Shown piece after piece: positions 42,670 through 52,375 of a DNA stretch of 64,000 nt. The notes beneath the pieces are model-generated. The model was not told the origin of the DNA. It ran no database searches and worked only from the letters and a program-made list of their open reading frames with translations. Positions within the stretch are counted from its first letter, which is position 1. The number at the start of each line of letters is the position of its first letter. This DNA is from Pyrenophora tritici-repentis (taxonomy: Eukaryota; Ascomycota; Dothideomycetes; Pleosporales; Pleosporaceae): the NCBI RefSeq assembly GCF_003171515.1, contig NC_089393.1, positions 3,092,414-3,156,413 of the forward strand, read 5' to 3'. A program made the translations under genes and the position numbers.

Positions 42670-45435
42670 ATGTCTAAACCTAGCATCGAGTGCCAGTATT
42701 TCGAGCATGTGCCTGAGCACAGCGTAGCGGCATGCAGAGAGTGCAGATATGCAGTATGGCCAGATCAGATTGAGGGCCATCTACAGAAGCAGCATAAGGT
42801 TAGTTACAAGGAGGCTGAGGCAGTTGGACAGCAGGTTCGCAGCTGGGCTGGGTTAGTCCAGTACCCTAGTGAGCTCGAGGTGCCGACTGGTGCTCCAAAG
42901 CCTGTGCGGCAATTGCCAGTGTATACAGACGGGATGTTATGCCAATTTGACTCCAGCTGCTGCTATTATGTAGCAAGAAGTAAGGAGGCTATACGAAAGC
43001 ATTGGCGTAAGGACCATCAAGGATGGTCAGCAGGGAAGAAGCGAGGGCGGCCAAGTCGAACCAGGCAGAAGAGCGTGCAGGCACATATGGATAAGGGGTA
43101 CCGGCTGGTCCATTGCCAGCGATTATTCAGCAGCCGGCATGGATCGCAGTACTTTGAGGTCCAGGCACCCAGCCAGGATGGAGAAGGCCCCGAAATCGTG
43201 CCCGTAGACGGGGCAGCAGCATGGGCGCGAGTGGGCGAGCAGATGGCCAAGGCGTGGGCAGACATCGAGAAGCGGGCGCAGACGACGATCCAGGAGGGCG
43301 AGCGCGACGAGGTGAACCCATGGCTGGAGCGGACGCAGTGGTTGCCGTACCTAGTGGGCATGGAGAGGCCGGATTTGTTAGCGTGCATCGAGGAGCCCGT
43401 GGCAGAGCCAGATGCCAGGCAGGAGCAGCAGGCCGAGCCGGTGGAAGCAGCGATTTGGGCAGCCATGGATGGATTGGCGCGGTTCAGCCAGGCATCCATT
43501 ATTGACCGGATTGGCGTGTTTATACGGTTGGAGGCAATTCGCACAGAGATGCACCAAACCCGGTTCCAGCCGTTACAGCCGTATATGGACAAGAACGCCA
43601 TTGTCAAGCACACACGACCGTGGCAGCAGATGTTAATGTTTTTTGCACGCACACAGAAAGAGCACGGGTGGAAGAGCCCCAAGTATCGGTTTACGCGCCG
43701 GCAGCGAGAGGCATGGGAGGTGTTAATCGAACAGGCAAAGCGGAGCATAGAGGGAGACGAAGAAGATGAAGCCGAGGATATGGACGAAGAGAGAGAAGAG
43801 CTGGACGAGGAGATGATGGACGACATAGACGAGGCGATAGAGGTAGCTGAGGAAGAGCCAGGTCAGGGAGAAGGCCCCGAGCCTAAGAAGTTGTCTAAGA
43901 TACAGAAAGCGTGTTTGGAGTTTTGCATTGCATTACTTAACCACCGCATCACCCGTAGAGAGTATGACAGCCCGCTGGTGTGCGCGTTGGCGGTGCTGGG
44001 CGTCAAGGAGGACCAGTGATCGGAATGGTCTGGTCTGGTCTGGTCTGAGGGTACAGACCAGACCAGACCAGGTGCTTACATAAGGACCGGTCCGACCAGA
44101 CCGGTCCGACCAACAAGACCGCCAAGAATGAGGCTGAAGCAAAGAAGGAAGCCGAGGAAATGTGTTTTACTACTGACTGTCAATCTAGTCGTCTTCGTTC
44201 TCACTATCCTCGATATCGCTGTTCCCCTCAGCTTGGGGCTTTCCATACCAGGCCCGGAGACACTCGCACGCTTCTATAATATCTGCCTTCAGCCTACCAC
44301 GGCGATCGACGATAGTAAGCTTCGCGCTACTAAAAAGACGTTCGCATTCATCCGACATAGGCGAGATCGCAAACATGTCTAGAGCGAAGCGAGCGAGATC
44401 TCGTTGGGAGTCGTAGCGAGATAGCCAGTACGCAATAGCCTCATTGCAACCTGCCTCTTCGTTATGAAGCCGGTCAGTAGAGATGTATTGTTCATACAAA
44501 TCAGTTGTAGAAACTGGAGCGTCTATTCGAATGCGCTTATGTTCCCGCTGGCGATCAAATGCTGGGTCAGGATCTCTCTCCTTCCTGGCTGGTGGTGGCA
44601 GCATCTCGACAGGGTACCTTCCCTTATACTCTGTCTCCCAGAGATGCTTCACCGCTAATTGTGCGTTTTCAAACCACCTCTTCTTCTCTTCGTCGCCATG
44701 AAGAACCCACTCTTGCCTGAACCATCCCCACTTGCGATATGGATCAAGGATTTGAGCCGCATAATATGCCGGTGGAAGGTCAGTATCTTCAGGGAATCGA
44801 TTTTGCCAATTCAGCTGCTGATTGTTATAGTACTCAACGCACTTTAACCAAGCAGCATCAGCGCAGCCTTGAAGGTACTTCCATGTAAAGTTGTTATCGT
44901 CCTCAGTGTGGATGTCGTGGTAGTGATCCTTCGTCTCGCTTATCTCCCGGAGAAGGCAGTCCAAAGTTGAAAACCAGTCCGCAAGTGACGTCTTCTTACC
45001 TTCAGAAAGCAAAGTTGCAGCATAGAAGTCTTTGAGAGCGAGTTCAATCTTTTCAAGCTCAAACCAGTGCTGTCCATCAAGCTTAAAGTTCGCGATCCCT
45101 ACGGAGCCCTTTCCAGGTACATGACGAGCCGAGAAGAGCTCTAAACGTTCTCGAACATTTAATGCACGTGTAATCGAATAAAACCATGAGTTCCAGCGGG
45201 TCGAGTTGTTCTGGATAAGCTCAAGCCCGTCGAATTGCGAAAGATCTCCGCCGATAATAATTGTAGCAAACTCCTCACGCCGTTGTGGAGTAAGCCTGAT
45301 GTATCGCACCAGGTTGTGAAGACGACCCAAACATCCGAACTTCTTCCAGAGCTCTTCCACCTTCGTATAGTCGCCACGTTGATGATGCTTCTCCAGCTTC
45401 GCAAGATACTTCTCACAGTTTCGCCCCATAAGGAA

Positions 45436-45593
45436 CAGAGATGTCAACAAGCAAGTCAAGCTGGCTTGATTCTTATCGATTGCAGATCACAGACAATATA
45501 GAGGCTCGTGCACAGTGGCACGTCCCAGAGAATGGTCTGTGATCTGCAATCGATAAGAATCAAGCCAGCTTGACTTGCTTGTTGACATCTCTG
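45436..45593. mobile_element. MITE-2 copy c (158 bp foldback)
   Basis: The duplication is ATAAGGAA at 45428-45435 and 45594-45601, the same site as copy b on the other strand. Confidence 0.94.
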
Positions 45594-46559
45594 ATAAGGA
45601 ACGCCTGGCAACAGAGGTTGATGACATGGCCCAAGCAACGCAGCCGGCGATGACGACGTTGTTTTGACTTCATCCATGGGCAGAGATCCTTGAGTATAAA
45701 CTCAACAGCGGTATCATTTGCCGAGGCATTATCCAGCATAAAGTATCCAATCTGATCTCCGCTAATGTCGTATTCTTCCAGCAATTCAAGGACCACCGAT
45801 CCAAGATTCTCTCCAGTATGTTCGCCGTATATACGTCGCATACCTAAAGCGGTAACACGTCGCATGCCGGTAGTATCAATCCACATAGCGACGACGCCTA
45901 GGATAGCGTAAGGGTTTGGTGAAGTCCAGAGATCAAAGGAGATAGAGATCCTACTCCGTGAATGGTGTAGGTCCTCCCTAAGCTGTTGCTTCTTCGATAT
46001 GAATGCATTCATTACCCAGCTTCGGATAGTCTTCGCAGCCTTCGGGAGGTGGTTGAGTAGTGCCGGATTTAAAAAGAGGAGTAGTTCACGAAAGTACTGG
46101 TTCTCTAATTGAAAGAAGGCGATATGGCAGTACACAATCCAACGAATTAGAAGCTCTTTAAACTTCTCTACTGACTCCTTCCAGAAAAAGATGCTGGAAG
46201 CAGCCCCATCCTTTTGCTGGTCGATTATAGACTTCCGTACAGAACCCTTTCGCTTGATGCCACTCTGGGGATCAATCTGGTGCTTCTGTTCCAGGTGATT
46301 CCGGATCCTAGAAGTGCCATTGATGACAAACAACTCTTGCTTGCTCTTCCCAACCCTGCACTCATGGCAGTAATACACCTCTTTCTTATCGCTATCTCGA
46401 ATGTATTGGAGTCCGTACTTCCAGATGTGTGATGTACCTTGACGGAAATCCTTCCTTGCAATTATTGCACGTTTCACGTACGTGATACCGCCCTGCACGA
46501 ACTCATCTGGAGATTCGTGATATTGAATAGGAGTGGGTGATAGTATAGGGGTGGGTGAT

Positions 46560-46721
46560 CACAGTCCGCAACAATCAATTAAGTGGGTCCTAGAAGGTTC
46601 AGATTGGATTGATTGATTACCGCTTTAAGCCTAGTAGTTACCTATAGGAGTTTAAGCCCTACCTAGATAGGTAAGTGGGTCTAGGAGAGTGACCGGATTG
46701 AATTGATTGTTGCGGAGTCTA
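46560..46721 (+). mobile_element. MITE-1 copy e (162 bp)
   Basis: The duplication is TGGGTGAT at 46552-46559 and 46722-46729. The empty site is seen in the other hAT-2 copy near 23385. Confidence 0.94.
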
Positions 46722-49699
46722 TGGGTGATGACGTGGGGATAGGAGATGGAGTAAGAGACGTTAAATCTAGTCTTATAATATTCGATGGGGACGGTGAGGT
46801 TGGTGTTGAAGGCTCCATAACAATAGTATATAAGTAGGTTGTTAAGGACTTGATTGTTCTATGTAAGTAGAAGACTTACCTTGATCTTAATGACTCATAT
46901 TGTGCTAAATTTTCTGGCTAGATTAGTCTAAGATCTAGTCACGTGGACCTATTTATAGCCGGACCGGTCCGATCATCTAGACCGGTCCGACCACGGTCTC
47001 AAAAAATCGCCAGACCAGACCAAGTCTTGGCGGTCTAGACCAGACCAAGACCAAGTCAGACCAGACCATTCCGATCACTGAGGAGGACGGATGGAAGGGG
47101 CCGGAGCAGTACCCGCCGATATTATCGGCGGTGATCAAGATCGCTCGGTTTATGGTCGTGCAGAAGGGACTAGAAATGTCAGGGCCCGAGGAGGATAGCG
47201 GCGATGAGACAGACGACGACTTAGATGACAGCGCGTACGAGAGCGGGCCAAGCCAGCGACGGCGTCCCAAGGGGTGTTTGCAGTTAGTGCAGAAGATGAT
47301 GGACCGGTTCATGGTGCGCGGCAGCCATAGCCCCATGCAGTGGATGTTGGATTTGCGGACGTATGGATTGAAGATCCATTACAACACTACAACCCGCGGG
47401 CATGTAGAGTGGACGAACGGCGACGAGCTGCTGTACAAAGAGCTGCATTTTAGCATGGCGCAGTTCCGCGGCATGGTACATGGGCTGGCTAGCGAGAGCC
47501 GGCGATTATTAACAGAGGAGTTAATGTTTAGCAGCAAGGCAGCGCCGGTGCCGGCAGTGCCATGGGAGAGCATACGTGACAACCCAACCGACGAGCGGCC
47601 AGGATGGAACTTTTTGAAGGATCATCGCACAAACATGCCCGTCAACGGCGAGAGGTGGTTATTTGAGCGGGTAGGCGAGAGCGCCAGCATCCGGAGTCGG
47701 TTCATGAAGCCCGGGACGCAGTCAGGGGTAGACCGACAGGCAATAGAGCGATACATGGACCGGGTGGTAGAATTTCGCGAGAAGCTGGCGGTGTTAATGC
47801 ATATAACGGGTGGGCAGCCAGCGCGAGGGCCAGAGCTACTGAGCGTACGGCATAGCAACACAGTGCAAGGGGGGCATCGCAATATATTCATCGAGGACGG
47901 CATGGTGGTGTTTGTGACACGGTACCACAAGGGATACAAAGTCAGCGGCGACGTCAAGATTATCCATCGATATTTGCCGCGCGAGGTGGGCGAGCTGGTA
48001 GTGTGGTATATGTGGCTGGTGTTGCCGTTCCAGCAGCGGCTCGAGGCGTTGGTGTGGGAGAAGGAGGCAGTTTCGTCGCATATGTGGCCAGCAGACCCCA
48101 GCGGCCGCAAGTGGACGACCGATCGGCTGCGGGAGGCGTTGAAGCGCGAGAGCCGGATCGCGATGGGCCAGGAGTGGACGTTTGCCGGGTACCGGGAGAT
48201 GGCGATTGGCATCAGCCGGCGGTTTTTGCGTGGATCGACAGCGTTCCAGGCAGATGAGGGCGAGGAGAATAAGGAGTGGGCTGAGGAGCAGGCAGGAGAT
48301 TCGATTGCCGACGAGCAGGCGGGCCATACGTCGCACGTGGCGGGACTGGTATACGCGCGAGGGATCATGGAGCAGTCAGGGGCCGTGGCGGATAGGCGGC
48401 AGCAGTTCCGGGCATCGAGCACGGATTGGCATAGATTTTTGGGCTTCCAGGCAGGCTTGGACGACCAGAGAAGAAGCAGCAAGCGGAAGAGAGCGCCGTT
48501 TGAGAGCGAGGCAGACGAGGCAAGGGTGGATCGGTGGCAGCGGCTGAGGAAGATGGACGCGAGAGCGCAGCTGAAGCGCATGATGGGCGAGGAGGCCAAG
48601 TTCCGGGGGGTGCAGGAGGCAGCGATCAAAGCCATCACAGCAGGCGAGAGTCCCGTAGTAGCGGTGATGCCGACGGGGGCAGGCAAGAGCTTGTTGTTCA
48701 TGTTGCCGGCGTGGGCAGAGCAGGGCGGCACGACGGTGGTGGTAGTGCCGTTGATCGCGTTGCGTGGCGACATGGCACAGCGGTGCAAGAAGCTAGGGAT
48801 ATCGTGCGTAGAGTGGCAGAGTCGGCGTCCGCCAGACGCAGCAGCGGTGGTGTTAGTGACGCCCGAGTCGGCAGTTGGAGAGGAATTTGCAGAGATGCCA
48901 ACAATCAAATCAATCAAGCTTCAGGCCCTATACTTGCTTTGATTGACGTTTTCTTGGTGTTGAGCTTGCTTTGATGGGCTTGATAGGTCGATTAGTGAGG
49001 CTTGATTGGTGAGCTTAATGGGCTTGATCGCTAGGTAGCCTTAGGAAGCTCCGAAGAGTGAAAAAGGCAGTTTCTAGAGCCGAAAAAAGGCAAAACGAGA
49101 AGTTAGTATAGAGTTTCGAACACAAAGCAAAAAAGGCCGCAACTACCTGCTCTAGAGAGAGGTCCTTCTAGGAGCGCGTTTGAGGGAGAATAGCAGTGTT
49201 GCGTAGTATATAACCTGAAGTAGTATTGCGTGCGAGTAATCAAGAAAAGATAAGATTGTATCGCTATCGCCGTTGAAACCCAGCTACTCGGGAGTCTCTA
49301 CGTTGAGCAGAGTGCTCACAAGCTATCCTTATCGTTTACTAGCAGTATATGCCCCCAACAGTAGTATACAGCAGGGACAGTAACCTCTCTAAGGCCTTTA
49401 GATAGGATATATTAAAGCTTAAGACTTATTAATCGACGCGGAGGCAGGCGGTATTATTTAGTGGATGGGCGTTGTAAGGTGGGCGAGACGTCTATTTTAA
49501 GAAGTAGTTAGCTACGCTCTGCTAGGTATATTAAAGCTGTAAGAAGCAGCTATCCTGATGACCCTAGAGGTCGTAGATGAGGATGGAGATGGGCTGTACT
49601 TACTAGAATCGCTAGGTTGCTCCCACGCTGTGAGGTTGTACAACTGCTTAAGGTCGTAATCTAAGAGTTGGCTTGTAGCTGACGTTGGCAGCTTTATGC

Positions 49700-52375
49700 C
49701 AGCGGCATTCCAAGCCCGTACACATTAAAGCGCGGCGAGTAGTTGTGACCTAATCTTGCGCCGTCGCGGAGCAAGTAGATCTCCTAGTTCACTAAATATG
49801 CGCTCGCACTCGCAACTGCTCGCTGGAATACTTAACACGTCAGTCGCAAAGCGTAAGAGGTCGGGATACTTAGACTAAAGCTGTACCTAGTACTTAATAG
49901 GGTTGCCGTCAACGTTAGGGCTGTTATGCTGCTTACTCGTCCACTTTAGCTCCAATTTGCGCCACCTGTCGTACTCATCTGTGAGCTCATCATCGTCCTC
50001 GCTATCGCTTATGATGTACGAGATAGCCTCGTCAATAGCGCCGTTATCACGCTCTTTTAAGGGCTTTGTTAGAGGAGTAGAGGTCGTATACTCTACCTAA
50101 AGAGCACGAAAGTCAGCCATACAGGCGACGAGCCACTCAGGCTTATCACGCCACGCCTTCTCGCAATAGCGTCGATAGTACGGGTGAAGAGCGCAGGCCG
50201 CAAAGTACGCGGGTGAGTCGTCGAGTTTACTGTAGTAGTCGTTGAGCTTCTCCTACGCTGCGCGAAAGTTGATAGAGATGTGATCTTCAGGCGCCTCGCG
50301 CTGCTCAAAATCAACCCTCTCGTACTGCCGGAGACGCTGCTCAAAGCGCCCCATGAGGAACTCAAACACTGGTATAACCTCGTATATCGCAACGAAACGG
50401 CGACATTTGCCTCTGCCTTTAAGGCGCTTTGTAGTATCTTTCAGCGGCTTTAGCACCTTAATATACTTAGTTATAACAGCCTAATTAGCAGCTGTAAGGC
50501 CCTCAGATCTTATCTAAGCAGGCGCCTAGGGCTTCTTGTTGTTCTTCGTTTGGGCGTGTGAGTCGGCAACGCGCTGCTGTTCCACGTAGAAACAAACGTA
50601 GGAGTTGAACGCGGGTTGTAGTAATACAGCTCTCTTAAACGCTGAACAAAAGGAGTTCCAGCGCGTAACGCAAGGCTTTACAGGCTCGAGTATTTGGAAT
50701 TTAGCGTCGTCGTCGGCCGGTAAGTCCTGCCTCGCGAGGCGCTGAAAGTTCGCGAACATGTCGTACTGTTGTGGCGTTTTGATGTAGCTAATAACGTCTA
50801 TAAGCGTGCCTAATGGGCCCTGCTTACGCCACTCGTTGAGGTATTTCTCTTCCTCCTGTACAGCGTTAGAAAGCTTTATTGAAAAGAATAGGTAGACTTA
50901 CAGCTAAGTTCTCGTCGTTGTTAAAGGCGTCCTTGTTTAAACCAAATATAATCGACTAGCTAACTAAGTTGATTGTATGAGCGCTACAGCGTAGCCGGCG
51001 ATGCTTAGACTTAAAGCCAAACTTCGCTCCAAGGGCCGCGATAGCAGTGTCGTTATTGAACGCGTTGTCGAGCATGAAGTAGCTAACGTTCTGCGCAGTT
51101 ATATTAAACTTCTGCAGAGTTTTAGCGACACAATCAGCTATCCTGTCGCCAGTATAGGCACCTGAGAGCTGCGGCAGGTCAATAGCAACGTCCCTAAGGT
51201 CGCCCTCAGCCGTGGCAAAGTGAGCGACAATACCGAAGAAGCCACGCTTGCCACCTTTAACGGTCCACCCATCAAAGCTTATGTATCTTGCTCGCCGCGC
51301 AACGCAGCTCATCGACGACCTGAGGCTGCATGAAGTTGTACAGCCTCATCACAAACTGCGCAACGCTTGTGCGCCTGCTCAGCTTCAGGATTCGTGAAAT
51401 GTATCATCATGCGGAAAGCTGGATCTTCGAACTGGCAGAGGGCGAGGTTGTTGTCAACAAGCCAGCTAATAGCTGCTATTCGAAAGGACTGTACGCACAG
51501 TCCGCAACAATCAATTAAGTGGGTCCTAGAAGGTTCAGATTGGATTGATTGATTACCGCTTTAAGCCTAGTAGTTACCTATAGGAGTTTAAGCCCTACCT
51601 AGATAGGTAAGTGGGTCTAGGAGAGTGACCGGATTGAATTGATTGTTGCGGAGTCTAACTGTACGTCGAAGTTTCCTATCTCGTTCGCAACCCTTTGGCT
51701 AACGCCGAAGCCGCCCTTCAGCATTATTTCTAGCGATTTCTGGCCTCTAAGAAGCTGCTGAGGCGGTTGCTCACTAGCGTTTGTTATTCTATAATCCCTA
51801 TTTAGGTGCCTCGCAGCAGTACTAGTTGCCTCCGTCGTCTCCGCAAAGCCAGTAGTCGCTGCTTTACGCTTGTGACAGATGTGGCACAGCCAAAATATCC
51901 TGTTGGTATTACTGCGGAGAGTAAGCCAATAACCGTAGTTGTATACCTAGCTTTTCTTCTGCTTCTGTGTCCGAAGAGGCTTTATATACCGTGGCAGGCG
52001 ACTCCAGTTAATGCCATTAAAGTTATCGGCTATACGCGGGTCGAAGTCAGGCTCTAGCTCGCCTTTATCTACCGCTTTAAACGCCGCTGCAGCTACCTCA
52101 GAGGCTTCAACAGGCGCGACAATCGCATCTTCGGGTATAGAGTCGCGCAACTGCATCTTGAAATCAACGCCTTGGCTCGCGGCTAGTATAGCTCGACGCG
52201 GCGACGTTGGCGGAGTCTCGCGCTGTGTATCCTCGTCGATAACGAAAGGGTGAGATGGCTGCGAAGCTTCGATAGTTATAGGCTGTGATTTACTGCCTTT
52301 CTAGCGTTTTGAGCGACCAGCGGCGGCAACAGGAGCAGCAGCAGGGCGTTTACAAGGATGTCTAGGGTCTGGCAT
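49700..52375 (-). pseudogene. hAT-3 transposase, heavily mutated and split by MITE-1
   Basis: The likely start is ATG at 52375 (MPDPRHPCKRPAAAP), soon followed by a TAG. Recognisable pieces are a BED-like finger (about 51830-51890, LCHICHKRK), the hAT core at 50956-51312 (YISFDGWTVKGGKRGF, FMLDNAFNNDTAIAAL, RRLRCSAHTINLV), a segment at 50526-50759 (VTRWNSF), and the dimerisation motif near 49780-49830 (CECERIFSELGDLLAPRR). Many TAG/TAA codons replace likely CAG/CAA or TGG, which fits C-to-T mutation. It is far more decayed than hAT-1 or hAT-2, although its ends and duplication are intact. Confidence 0.8.
51496..51657 (+). mobile_element. MITE-1 copy f (162 bp)
   Basis: The duplication is ACTGTACG at 51488-51495 and 51658-51665. 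It is not visibly mutated although it sits in the heavily mutated hAT-3, so it arrived after that damage. Confidence 0.94.

Larger units (their letters stand above)
44185..46818 (-). pseudogene. hAT-2 transposase interrupted by MITE-2 and MITE-1
   Basis: Nearly identical to the transposase at 23286-25749: ATG at 46818 (MEPSTPTSPSP), BED finger, hAT core and C-terminal dimerisation domain, with its stop at 44185-44187. MITE-2 sits at the same codon as in the other copy. MITE-1 is an additional, later insertion in the Ser/Pro-rich N-terminal region. No functional transposase can come from this copy, so its movement needed enzyme from elsewhere. Confidence 0.88.
44014..47080 (-). mobile_element. 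hAT-2, complete copy (3067 bp) in helicase copy B
   Basis: The duplication is AGGAGGAC at 44006-44013 and 47081-47088. The ends are CAGTGATCGGAATGGTC with GGTCTGGTCT arrays. It contains MITE-2 (45436) and MITE-1 (46560). Confidence 0.95.
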
